Origin: Croceicoccus sediminis
GTDB taxonomy: Bacteria; Pseudomonadota; Alphaproteobacteria; Sphingomonadales; Sphingomonadaceae
Assembly (NCBI RefSeq): GCF_007570835.1
Contig: NZ_SUNC01000003.1
Coordinates: 186,001-250,000, forward strand
Length of the DNA stretch: 64,000 nucleotides
Direction of reading: 5' to 3'
Of this stretch, positions 35,849 to 44,411 are shown one piece after another. The notes under the pieces are model-generated. The model was not told the origin of the DNA, did not search any database, and was given only the letters and a program-made list of their open reading frames with translations. A program made the position numbers and the translations under genes. Each line of letters begins with the position of its first letter. Position 1 is the first letter of the stretch.

Positions 35849-36296
35849 GGTGCTGTAAGTCGGATGACAACTCGTCTCCACTTGGCGCAAGGATCTCCGA
35901 AAGATCACGCCTTTATGCCGCAAGGTTTTGCCACTCTGCAAACGCAGCAGAGCGGCAAGCCTTGTAAGTCTGTCGATCGACGAGGTGGCGTTCCGAATTG
36001 AAATGGTTGTGGAAGGAAGCGTGCACGGAGGCGAATGACTGCCGCGAACATCGGACCGAACCGGTTCCACCACAACCGAACCGTCTCGTGACTAAGATCG
36101 TAGCCACGCTCAAACAGCAGGTCCTCGACGTTCCGCAGGCTCAGCGGGAACCGGACGTACATCATCACCACGAGCCGGATGACTTCAGGCGAGGAGCTGA
36201 AATAGCGGAACGGGCTGGCTGGCTTGCGCGGTCTGAGCATGAGGCCGGCCCGCCCACTCAGTGCTTACCAGCAGGTGTATTTGCTCTGACAGGGCC
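35849..36296 (-). mobile_element. IS6-family element, internally deleted remnant (left copy)
   Basis: The ends GGTGCTGTAAG and (inverted) GGCCCTGTCAG resemble IS6-family terminal repeats. Between them the transposase start survives (RYFSSSPEVIRL, RNVEDLLFERG, HETVRLWWNRFGPMFAA) and so does its tail in another frame (FASVHASFHNHFNSERHLVDRQT), but the DDE catalytic core is missing: the element is about 450 bases against about 840 in the second copy at 42130-42971. The junction lies near 36035-36045. It cannot encode an active transposase. It explains most of the 580-base gap between the OmpA-like gene and the sigma factor. Confidence 0.85.
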
Positions 36297-36380
36297 CTGC
36301 CATCTCATTACAATCCACGAGCCGCAGAATTTTGTTCCCATATCACCGAGCTGCGGCGTTATAGCGTTGGTAGGTACGCA

Positions 36381-36965
36381 ATGGTGCAGTCTGGGAAAAA
36401 TCGTATCGAGACGTCAAACGTCGTTCCGATGTTCGCGCATGCGACGTCGTCGGTTTCGGCTGCGCTGGACGATGCATTTCGTCGCAAGCGTGCCACGTTG
36501 TCAGCCTATCTGCGGTATCGCCTTGGCGATCGCGTCGCAGCGGATGACGTGGTGCAGGCAACCTTCGTCCGCCTTTGGGAACGCCGAGAAACGCTGCATT
36601 GCGAGAATCTGGACGCGCTGCTTTTCGTGACGGCCCGCAACATCGCGAACGACCTGGTTCGCGGACGGATGCGCCGCAGGACGATGCTGAAGGCCTATTC
36701 CAGTGATGTCGATGACGACATTTCCACCGCAGAAGTTCCAGATCGCGTTCTGGAAGCGCGTGAGCAGCTTGAGGTTGTGCAGGAAAGCCTGAAGGAGCTG
36801 CCGGCAAAATGCCGCGAGGCGTTCGTCCGTCATCGCGTCCATGGCCATGAATATGAAGACATCGCGCGGGACATGGGTGTGAGCCAGAGCATGGTTCGAA
36901 AGCACGTGATCAAAGCGATCAAACATTGTGCCGCCCGGTTGCTGGAACGGGAGGAAGGGCAATGA
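36381..36965 (+). CDS. ECF sigma factor (FecI-like)
   Basis: A 194-residue sigma-70 family protein. Region 2 has YLRYRLGDRVAADDVVQATFVRLWERRE near residues 40-70 and region 4 has ELPAKCREAFVRHRVHGHEYEDIARDMGVSQSMVRKHVIKAIKHC. FecI-type factors are released by a FecR protein when the outer-membrane receptor binds its ligand. ATG 36381 is used as upstream in-frame codons lie in or near the IS remnant. Its stop overlaps the fecR ATG (ATGA), so the pair is translationally coupled. Confidence 0.92.
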   Translation: MVQSGKNRIETSNVVPMFAHATSSVSAALDDAFRRKRATLSAYLRYRLGDRVAADDVVQATFVRLWERRETLHCENLDALLFVTARNIANDLVRGRMRRRTMLKAYSSDVDDDISTAEVPDRVLEAREQLEVVQESLKELPAKCREAFVRHRVHGHEYEDIARDMGVSQSMVRKHVIKAIKHCAARLLEREEGQ

Positions 36966-38005
36966 ACACCGCCCCCGACACGCATGACAAGGCCGCGTTT
37001 TATGTCGCGATCCTCCATGATCCCGATGCGACGCTCGACATGGTGGAGGAGGCACTGGCGTGGGCTGCGCGCGCACCGGAAAACCAGGCTGCACTGGACA
37101 GGGCGCAAAAGGTGCTCGACCTGTGGGATCAACAGCCCGATGGCTTCGACGAGTTTCGTCCGACAGCGACACGATATAGGCCGGCATCGGCGCATCGCTG
37201 GATCGTTGCGGCAAGCCTCTTCCTGGCTATCGCCTCGATCGCCATGCTGGTCATGAATGGCGGCTTTCTTCAGTCGCGCCCCGATGCCGCCAGCAGTCTC
37301 GCCTTCACCGATCGCTATGCGACTGCGATCGGCGAAACCCGAACGGTTGTGCTGCCCGATGGAAGCAGCGTCGTATTGGGCGGGCAGACAAAACTGACTG
37401 TCGCCTATCGTCAGGATGCCCGCCGGCTTGAGTTGGTGGAGGGGCAGGCCCTGTTCAATGTCGCCAGGGATCGCGAAAGGCCCTTCGTGGTCAGGAGCGG
37501 CAATGGCATGATAACCGCGCTTGGCACGGCGTTCGACGTTGATCGCAATGCTGATAACATGACGGTTACGCTGGTGCACGGCGTGGTGGAAGTCGCCGCC
37601 ACAAATGCCGCACTACCGCTCGATGTCCGTATGCGGGCAGGCACGCAGATGCACGTTCTGGCAGACGGAACAGTGAGCGAGCCCGCACCGGTCGATGTCC
37701 AGCGAGTCCTTGCCTGGCGGGATGGCCAGTTCAGTTACGAGGATGCCACACTGAAGACCATTGTAGGCGACCTCAATCGATATTCACCGCGGCCGATCAC
37801 AATAGACGAAGGGGTGGGCGAAATACGCGTCAGTGGATCGATCCGGACGGCGGACATCGAAAACTGGCTGGCAGGGCTTGCTGTCGCCTTCGATATCCGT
37901 GTCGACACGAGCAATCCGGCCGTGATCCGGCTACGGTCGAACGGAGCGAACGTCCCGCTGGCTACGCCCATCGCAAAAAAAACTCGGATTTCCCTCCCAA
38001 TCTGA
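36962..38005 (+). CDS. FecR family anti-sigma factor
   Basis: The 347-residue protein has a cytosolic N-terminal DUF4880-type domain (DATLDMVEEALAWAARAPENQAAL), one membrane helix near residues 78-98 (WIVAASLFLAIASIAMLVM) and a periplasmic FecR domain (GETRTVVLPDGSSVVLGGQTKL, RPFVVRSGNGMITALGTAFDV) with a C-terminal STN-like region (GEIRVSGSIRTADIENWLAGL). It should bind the STN domain of the following receptor and hold the sigma factor inactive without ligand. It lies between the sigma and receptor genes, as in other cell-surface signalling operons. Confidence 0.92.
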   Translation: MNTAPDTHDKAAFYVAILHDPDATLDMVEEALAWAARAPENQAALDRAQKVLDLWDQQPDGFDEFRPTATRYRPASAHRWIVAASLFLAIASIAMLVMNGGFLQSRPDAASSLAFTDRYATAIGETRTVVLPDGSSVVLGGQTKLTVAYRQDARRLELVEGQALFNVARDRERPFVVRSGNGMITALGTAFDVDRNADNMTVTLVHGVVEVAATNAALPLDVRMRAGTQMHVLADGTVSEPAPVDVQRVLAWRDGQFSYEDATLKTIVGDLNRYSPRPITIDEGVGEIRVSGSIRTADIENWLAGLAVAFDIRVDTSNPAVIRLRSNGANVPLATPIAKKTRISLPI

Positions 38006-38063
38006 AGCCGTGCGGCGTTCCTGTTGTAACCGGCAAGCAGCCGGAAACAAAACGGAGGGGAAT

Positions 38064-40601
38064 ATGAAGACATCGGGGTCCTTGTACCGCGCAGCATGGG
38101 GCGTGGCCCTTCCATTAAGCAGCCTGCTGGCAATTGCGGTTGCCGTTCCAGCCCAAGCCAAGCAGCAAATCAGCGCTTCGCCGAATGCGGAGAAGGCCCA
38201 GCGTTTCGATATTCGCAGCAACGACCTTAACACGGCGCTGACTACCTTTGCGAAGCAGGCTGGCATCCAGCTCGTCGTCAACGTGGCAGAGATCAAGACC
38301 CTGCCTGCAAATCCGGTCGTCGGGACATTCACCCGCGCCGAAGCACTTCGCCGGCTGGTCGGAAACCAGAATGTCGTTACGGTCTGGCCGTCTCCGGATA
38401 CGCTTGCCGTGCGTGCGAAGCGGGCTGCCTATGTAAAGGCAAGTGCGCAGCCCACTCCGGCTCCTGCACCGCTCCCCGCGCTCAAGGCGGATGAGGCCGA
38501 GACCAAGCCAGCCGCTTGGGAAATCGTCGTCACCGCGCAGAAGCGCGAGCAAAACCTGCAGGACGTTCCGGTTTCGATCACTGCCGTAACATCCGACGCT
38601 CTGGTTTCCGGCGGGATTACGACGACGGCGGATCTCAGCGCAGCGGTGCCCGGCCTTAACGTGACCCGCCAGTTGTCCAGCATCGCGCCGATCATCCGCG
38701 GCGTCGGCAATTACAACTCGGCACCCGGTGCCGAAGGGGCGGTCGCTGTCTATGTCGATGGTGTCTATCAGCCCGATGCCCATGGCGCGGTCCTCGCGCT
38801 GGCCAATATTGACCGGATCGAGGTGCTGCGCGGGCCGCAAGGCACGTTGTTCGGCCGCAATGCGACCGGCGGCCTGATCCACGTCATCACCCGCACGCCA
38901 AGCTTCACGCCCACCGGGGACTTTTCAGTCAGCTATGGCAACAAGGAAACGGTCGAGCTCAAGGGTTATCTTAGCGGACCGCTAAGCGACACGATAGCCA
39001 TCGATTTCGCGGGGCTTCTGCGCGAGCAGGGCAAGGGCTTCGGCACCAACCTGGTGACCGGCGAGGATGCGACCTATCGAAACGAACGGGTCGTACGCAC
39101 CAAGATTCTGGTCGAACCATCGAGCGATCTGTCCCTCACCCTTTCAGCCGACTACGCCAAGACCGATACCGATCTCGGCAGCAACCTCAGGATTCCGGAA
39201 GGTTCGACGACATCGTTCGGCACGCCGCCGCCAGAGAATTTCTGGAGCATCAACCAGGCGCAATCGCACCCCTCCAGCAACGAGCAGTGGGGCGGATACG
39301 CCCGGGCCGAGCTCGACCTTGGTGGTGTCGACCTGATGGGTCTCGTATCCTATCGCGAGAACCGCACGTTCGCCAGCAACGATCAGATTTCCGACCCGAT
39401 CCCCTTCATCAATATCGACCTGCCGTTGGAAAGCGACACGTTCACGGCCGAGCTTCAACTGACATCTGCGCAGGGCGGCTTCCTCGAATGGATCGGCGGG
39501 CTGTATTACATGGACAACCGTGCGGGAGTTTATCCATTCGCGATCGGCGGCCCGGGCGTTCCTGTATTGCCAGCCCCGGGTGGACCCTACAGCAGCATCG
39601 ATCGCACGAACGAACAGAACACCAAGTCCTATTCCGTGTTCGGCGAAGCAGTTCTGAATTTCACCGACAGCACCAACCTGACAGTGGGCGCGCGGCTGAC
39701 GCGTGATGAGCGGACTTTCACCGGTTCACAGGTGCTGACCACGGTCGGCGGAACAGTGATAACTCCGCCGGTGGTCGAATTGTCTGCCAAATATACCGAA
39801 CCGACCTACCGGGCCGTTCTCAACCAGCGGCTCAACGATGACATCATGGTCTACGGCTCGTACAGCCGGGGCTTCAAGAGCGGCATTTTCGGCGTATTCA
39901 CAGTGGCAGGCGACCCCGTCGATCCCGAAACGCTCGATTCTTTCGAAGTCGGTTTCAAGTCGGAATTCGGCTATAGCTTCCGGCTCAACGGGGCTGCATT
40001 CTATTATAATTACAGCGATCTTCAGCTGACGAGCCAGACCGACGGGAAAGCGATACTGCGCAATGCCGCCAAGGCGCGGTCGAAGGGTTTCGAACTGGAA
40101 GCGAACTGGTATCCGACCGATATTTTAAGCTTCGACGCCAGCTTCTCCTATGTCGATGCGAAGTTCCGAGATTTCCCGGGGGCGGAATTGACCGCGCCGA
40201 ATCCGAATTTTACTGGAACACCGCCGCCCTTCGTCAATACGTCGACATTCGGGAATGCGGCTGGCAACCGCTTGCCCCGCGCACCGGAGTTCACCTTCTC
40301 GGTCGGTGGCCGCGCAGACGTGCCCACTTCGTTCGGCAAGGTCGGGGGTGCGGCCAACGTCTATTACAATGACGGCTTTTACAACGAATTCGCGAACCGC
40401 TTTCGGCAAGATAGCTACACACTGGTAAACGCCTCGGCCTACGTCGCGATCGGCGAAGACGAGAAGTATCGCATCACCGTCTTCGGCCGAAACATCTTCA
40501 ACACCGAATACTACAGCTATGGTGTCGCGAACGTCTTCGGCGATTTCATCGCGCCGGCCTTCGGCGCCGAATACGGCGTGCGCGTGGGCGTAAGCTTCTG
40601 A
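38064..40601 (+). CDS. TonB-dependent transducer/receptor with STN domain
   Basis: ATG 38064 follows GGAGGGG. The 845-residue product has a signal peptide (ending AQAKQQ), an STN (secretin/TonB N-terminal) signalling domain at about residues 50-115 (FDIRSNDLNTALTTFAKQAG, VVGTFTRAEALRRLVG), a plug domain (IVVTAQKREQNLQDVPVSI, GLNVTRQLSSIAPIIRGVG, GRNATGGLIHVIT) and a barrel ending in F. The STN domain fits the upstream FecI/FecR pair. The receptor probably takes up a ligand and signals for its own expression and the sulfatase. The ligand is unknown. Confidence 0.94.
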   Translation: MKTSGSLYRAAWGVALPLSSLLAIAVAVPAQAKQQISASPNAEKAQRFDIRSNDLNTALTTFAKQAGIQLVVNVAEIKTLPANPVVGTFTRAEALRRLVGNQNVVTVWPSPDTLAVRAKRAAYVKASAQPTPAPAPLPALKADEAETKPAAWEIVVTAQKREQNLQDVPVSITAVTSDALVSGGITTTADLSAAVPGLNVTRQLSSIAPIIRGVGNYNSAPGAEGAVAVYVDGVYQPDAHGAVLALANIDRIEVLRGPQGTLFGRNATGGLIHVITRTPSFTPTGDFSVSYGNKETVELKGYLSGPLSDTIAIDFAGLLREQGKGFGTNLVTGEDATYRNERVVRTKILVEPSSDLSLTLSADYAKTDTDLGSNLRIPEGSTTSFGTPPPENFWSINQAQSHPSSNEQWGGYARAELDLGGVDLMGLVSYRENRTFASNDQISDPIPFINIDLPLESDTFTAELQLTSAQGGFLEWIGGLYYMDNRAGVYPFAIGGPGVPVLPAPGGPYSSIDRTNEQNTKSYSVFGEAVLNFTDSTNLTVGARLTRDERTFTGSQVLTTVGGTVITPPVVELSAKYTEPTYRAVLNQRLNDDIMVYGSYSRGFKSGIFGVFTVAGDPVDPETLDSFEVGFKSEFGYSFRLNGAAFYYNYSDLQLTSQTDGKAILRNAAKARSKGFELEANWYPTDILSFDASFSYVDAKFRDFPGAELTAPNPNFTGTPPPFVNTSTFGNAAGNRLPRAPEFTFSVGGRADVPTSFGKVGGAANVYYNDGFYNEFANRFRQDSYTLVNASAYVAIGEDEKYRITVFGRNIFNTEYYSYGVANVFGDFIAPAFGAEYGVRVGVSF

Positions 40602-40650
40602 TCCCAATGATGTTCAATTCCGTCAGAATCCGAGAGTCGAGGAATCGCAA

Positions 40651-42114
40651 ATGAAGCTTCGCCCCGAAGCTGGATCGCAGCGCCACCGCATGACACGCCG
40701 CCAGGCGCTGATCGGCACTGCGACGATCAGCCTTGCCGCCGCAGGTGCAAGCAACGCTTCTGCAACGATGTTGGGGCGCCGTCGGCGTCCCAACATCGTG
40801 TTCATTCTGGCCGACGATCTCGGCTATGCGGACGTGAGTTGTTACGGGCGGCGCGATTACGCGACACCCGCGATCGATTCCATCGCGGCGCGCGGAATGC
40901 TCTTCACGCAAGGTTACGCCAACTCGGCCGTCTGTTCGGCCACGCGCACGGCACTGATGACCGGGCGTTATCAGGATCGGCTCGCGATCGGCCTGGAAGA
41001 ACCGCTGATTCACACCCGCGATGTCGGCCTTCCTCCCTCGCATCCGACATTGCCGTCAATGCTCGGCCGCGCGGGGTATCGGACCTACCTGGTCGGGAAA
41101 TGGCATCTCGGCGAACTTCCCGATTACGGTCCAAGACTGAGCGGTTACGACCACTTCTGGGGCCTTCGCGGCGGTGCGATCGACTATTTCAGCCACAGCC
41201 TCATGGGCAAACGCGACTTTTGGGACGACGAAGAGGAGATCGTTGAGCCGGGCTATGCGACCGAACTCCTGGGGCGTAAGGCCATCGAAATCATCGAGAG
41301 CCATCGCGATGACGACACACCGTTTTTCCTGAGCCTGCATTTCACCGCGCCCCACTGGCCATGGGAAGGGCCAGAGGATCAGGCGGAATCGCAGCGTCTG
41401 CAGGCTGACCCCAGCCTCGATTACCAGCATCTGGACGGTGGCTCGGCCGAAGTTTACGCCAGCATGGTCACCGCGATGGACGAACAGATCGGGCAAATCC
41501 TTAGCGCGATCGAGGCCGCGGGGATGAGCGACGACACCATCGTCGTCTTTACCAGTGACAATGGCGGAGAACGCTTTTCCGATACCTGGCCTTTCTCCGG
41601 CAAGAAGACCGAGCTTCTCGAAGGCGGCCTGCGCATACCCGCGATCGTGCAATATCCGCGTCATATTCCGGCGGGCAGCAAGAGCGACCAGACCATGATG
41701 ACCATGGACTGGGTGCCGACGCTGCTCTCGCTTGCCGGCACCTGGCCCGACCCGGCCTATCCACCCGATGGCATCGACCTCAGCGCCGTGCTTGCAGGTG
41801 CCGCACCGACATCCCGCACGCTTTGCTGGCGCTATCTCAACCTCACCCAGGAGGCCTGTCGCAGCGGTGACTGGAAATACCTTAAGATTCTCGACAACAC
41901 GTTTCTGTTCAACGTCGCGGATGACCCGCTGGAGCGTGCGAACATGAAAGAGCGCCGTCCGGACATCTACCAGGATCTCGTGAAGAAGTACAAAGATTGG
42001 GAGAGGCGGATGCTGCCGCTCGACCTAGAAGCATTCACCAGCGGTTTTACCGGCAAGGACCTGGCTGATCATTTCGGCGTTACGCAGCGTAGGATGACGC
42101 CGGGGCTGGAGTAG
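40651..42114 (+). CDS. Tat-exported arylsulfatase-type sulfatase
   Basis: A 487-residue sulfatase. The N-terminus has a twin-arginine signal (TRRQALIGTATISLAAAGA, residues about 15-33), so it is exported folded. NIVFILADDLGYADVSCYG leads the catalytic fold; the formylglycine motif is CSATR (C-x-A-x-R) near residue 95 followed by TALMTGRY; FTSDNGGERFSDTWP and the C-terminal SGDWKYLKI complete the fold. A CxAxR motif is usually matured by a radical-SAM sulfatase-maturating enzyme rather than aerobic FGE, and no such gene is present here. It follows the receptor by 49 bases and is probably part of the same operon; substrate would be a sulfate ester. Confidence 0.92.
   Translation: MKLRPEAGSQRHRMTRRQALIGTATISLAAAGASNASATMLGRRRRPNIVFILADDLGYADVSCYGRRDYATPAIDSIAARGMLFTQGYANSAVCSATRTALMTGRYQDRLAIGLEEPLIHTRDVGLPPSHPTLPSMLGRAGYRTYLVGKWHLGELPDYGPRLSGYDHFWGLRGGAIDYFSHSLMGKRDFWDDEEEIVEPGYATELLGRKAIEIIESHRDDDTPFFLSLHFTAPHWPWEGPEDQAESQRLQADPSLDYQHLDGGSAEVYASMVTAMDEQIGQILSAIEAAGMSDDTIVVFTSDNGGERFSDTWPFSGKKTELLEGGLRIPAIVQYPRHIPAGSKSDQTMMTMDWVPTLLSLAGTWPDPAYPPDGIDLSAVLAGAAPTSRTLCWRYLNLTQEACRSGDWKYLKILDNTFLFNVADDPLERANMKERRPDIYQDLVKKYKDWERRMLPLDLEAFTSGFTGKDLADHFGVTQRRMTPGLE
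40766..40798. repeat. Perfect inverted repeat inside the sulfatase signal region
   Basis: CGATGTTGGG (40766-40775) and CCCAACATCG (40789-40798) are exact reverse complements with a 13-base loop. They lie within the coding sequence just before RPNIVFILADD, so the mRNA could form a strong hairpin near the start of the mature enzyme. Confidence 0.6.
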
Positions 42115-42129
42115 TCTGGAACTGGAAGG

Positions 42130-42971
42130 GGTGGTGTCAGTTTAACAGCAACTCGTCTCCGATTGACACGACGACCCCTGGAAGCAGCCGATCTTAGCCC
42201 ACGAGCTTCTGCTACTCGGCCAAGGGGGCCAAGCGGCGGGTCTTAGAGGTCTGTCGATCGACGAGGTGGCGTTCGGAATTGAAGTGGTTGTGAAAAGAGG
42301 CATGAACCGAGGCGAACTTTTGCAATGACTTCATGCGCCGAAATCGCTGCATCGCTCGCTCTCTTCGTCGAAATGGCAGGTGTGAATTCTCGGCACGGTT
42401 GTTGAACCACCTTCCCATCTCGCGACGTTCAAGATTTCCAAGTTCCCGCATAGCAGCAGGGTACGAACGCATCCCATCCGTGACGATTGTCTCAGCTCTT
42501 CCGTGTCGCTTCAGCGCCTTCTTCATGAACTCCAGAGCCGCAGCCTTGTCCCGTCTCTTCGTGACGAAGCTCTCCAGCACTTCACCTTCGTGATCGACGG
42601 CGCGCCAGAGGTAATGTCGCTCGCCGTTGATCTGCACGAAGACCTCGTCGAGGTGCCAGTGCCAATGCCTTGAGCCCTTCATCCGGCTGACACGTTGCCT
42701 ACGAATATCCGCGGCGAACATCGGACCGAACCGGTTTCCACCACATCCGAACCGTCTCATGGCATATGTGGATGCCTCGTTCGAACAGCAGATCTTCGAC
42801 GTTCCTCAGTGACAGCGGAAACCGGACATAGATCAGGACTGCGAGCCGGATGATCTCGGGTGAGGAGTTGAAGTAGCGGAACGGACTGGCCGGTTTTCGA
42901 GGACGAGGCATCCAATTGCCCTACCCTCGAACACTCAATTTTCAATCAGGTGCATTTGCTCTGACAAGGCC
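42130..42971 (-). mobile_element. IS6-family element, complete length with frameshifted transposase (right copy)
   Basis: The ends read GGTGGTGTCAG and (inverted) GGCCTTGTCAG. One transposase lies on the minus strand in two frames: residues RYFNSSPEIIRL to MWW from the start near 42911, and from about 42737 the remainder with the DDE residues in WHLDEVFVQI, TDGMRSYP and FNNRAENSHL. Compared with the left copy, an extra T in CGGTTTCC near 42731-42736 causes the frameshift. The element is therefore inactive unless frameshifting occurs. Same orientation as the left copy. No clear 8-base target duplication was found. Confidence 0.88.
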
Positions 42972-43097
42972 GACGCGCCTGATAGCGCCAGAGACATGCC
43001 GCCATTCTCGTAAGCGTTACGGATTGCGACCCGCAAACCGGCCTGTTCCGCGACTCTGCGCAGGGGTCTCACTAACAGAGACTAGTGCTGGGGTGAA

Positions 43098-43188
43098 TGG
43101 CGGAGCGAGAGGGATTCGAACCCTCGATACGGGGTTACCGTATACACACTTTCCAGGCGTGCGCCTTCGACCACTCGGCCACCGCTCC
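43098..43188 (-). tRNA. tRNA-Ser (anticodon GGA)
   Basis: The minus strand folds as a type II tRNA: acceptor GGAGCGG with a 3' CGCTCC-G-CCA end (CCA encoded), D-arm, anticodon arm CCTGGAAAG with anticodon GGA, long variable arm of serine tRNAs (TACGG/CCGTA) and T-arm GGTTCGAATCC. The 3' end faces the IS6-flanked segment. Confidence 0.95.
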
Positions 43189-43294
43189 GCATGCCTGACG
43201 GCAGAGGGGGCGAACTAGCGCCGCAATCGCGACAAGGCAAGGCAATCATCACGCTTTTTACGCACTGAATTACCTGGCCTTGTCATCGTTACCT

Positions 43295-44296
43295 TCAAAC
43301 CACCGCCGCCCCGTTGTCGAGGCGGTGAAAATAGGCGGCCATGGCGCGCGCAGCCTTGTCGCTGAGTTCGATGAAAGCGCGGCGGCGGTCCTGCGGATCG
43401 CGCACGCGGTCCAGCAGTCCGGATTCGGTCATCTGCCCGATCCAGCGCAGCGCCGTCGTCGGCGGGACGCAGGCCGCGATGCACAGGCTGGACACGCTGA
43501 CCTGCTGTCCCTCTGCCTTTGCGGCGGTGAGGTCGAGCAGGATGTCCCATGCAGGGTCGGCGAAAAGATCGCCTTCGAAGAAGCGCGCGCGCAGCTGACG
43601 CTGGCGGATGATTTCGCGAACCAAGACGGGCGACGGCAGGGCCACATCGCCATCCGGACGAGGTGCCGCCTGCTGCGTCTCGGGAGCCATGTAGGAAAGC
43701 CCTGGCGAGCGGACCGAGCGGCTGTCTTCTTCGCGTTCGCCGGGAAGCAGGTCATCCTGCCCGGTGAAGCCGTCCATCTTGCGCGCGAGCAGTTCCACCT
43801 GTTCGGTCAGGCGGACGAGCGCGAGACGGTCTTCACCCGTCAGTTCGTTTACCGTGCCCACAGGCAGGCGGGACAATGCGGTGCCCAGAGCCAGCGCCCG
43901 CTCACTCTCTGACGGAGAGACGAGGATCTGGGCCGACGACTGGTCCACGCAACCGAACACGCTGTCGAGCGCATCAGGCGCGGTCGATACGATCATCTGG
44001 CACCCGCTGCGCGCGGCGCGCATGTCGAGCCGGGCGAGAGCGGCAAGCAGTTCGGCATCGATGATCGGGGCATCGACGATCACGACATCGCCCAACACAA
44101 GAGCGTCTCCACCCGTCAGGCGGGCAAGCGGTTCGGCCTGTCGCAGCACCAGTCCAAGTTCCAGCGCGTGATCGCAAAGCGCCGAACGCACCGCATCGCG
44201 GCTAGCAAAGATGGAGATACCGGCCGCGGCCGAACGCGCGGGGCGTTGGGCCGGGGCCGTCTCGTCGAATAGGAATGCTTCGGCGGCCTGAGACAT
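43295..44296 (-). CDS. Winged-helix regulator with a receiver-like N-terminal domain
   Basis: The 333-residue protein starts at ATG 44296 (GGGGAG upstream). Residues 20-170 form a Rossmann-like domain (ALVLGDVVIVDAPIIDAELLAAL) resembling response-regulator receivers but without an obvious phosphorylation triad. After an acidic linker, the C-terminal 120 residues hold a MarR-type winged helix (VSSLCIAACVPPTTALRWIGQMTESGLLDRV and DRRRAFIELSDKAARAM). A DNA-binding role is likely, with an unknown target. It stands just downstream of purA on the same strand, with a 115-base gap. Confidence 0.8.
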   Translation of the reverse strand: MSQAAEAFLFDETAPAQRPARSAAAGISIFASRDAVRSALCDHALELGLVLRQAEPLARLTGGDALVLGDVVIVDAPIIDAELLAALARLDMRAARSGCQMIVSTAPDALDSVFGCVDQSSAQILVSPSESERALALGTALSRLPVGTVNELTGEDRLALVRLTEQVELLARKMDGFTGQDDLLPGEREEDSRSVRSPGLSYMAPETQQAAPRPDGDVALPSPVLVREIIRQRQLRARFFEGDLFADPAWDILLDLTAAKAEGQQVSVSSLCIAACVPPTTALRWIGQMTESGLLDRVRDPQDRRRAFIELSDKAARAMAAYFHRLDNGAAVV

Positions 44297-44411
44297 GGAA
44301 TCGTGCTCCCCTGTTCTAAACACGAACAAGTAGAGAACAAATTGAAAACAAGTCAAGGATGTTTCTGATCCGTTCCGGATCGAAACACCTGTTTTCAGTC
44401 CATTAAAGGCC

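Noticed and set aside
36296-42130. Target-site duplications that would prove insertion of the IS6-flanked segment
   Set aside because: The bases beside the outer ends (35841-35848 and 42972-42979) do not match as an 8-base repeat, so a simple single insertion cannot be shown.
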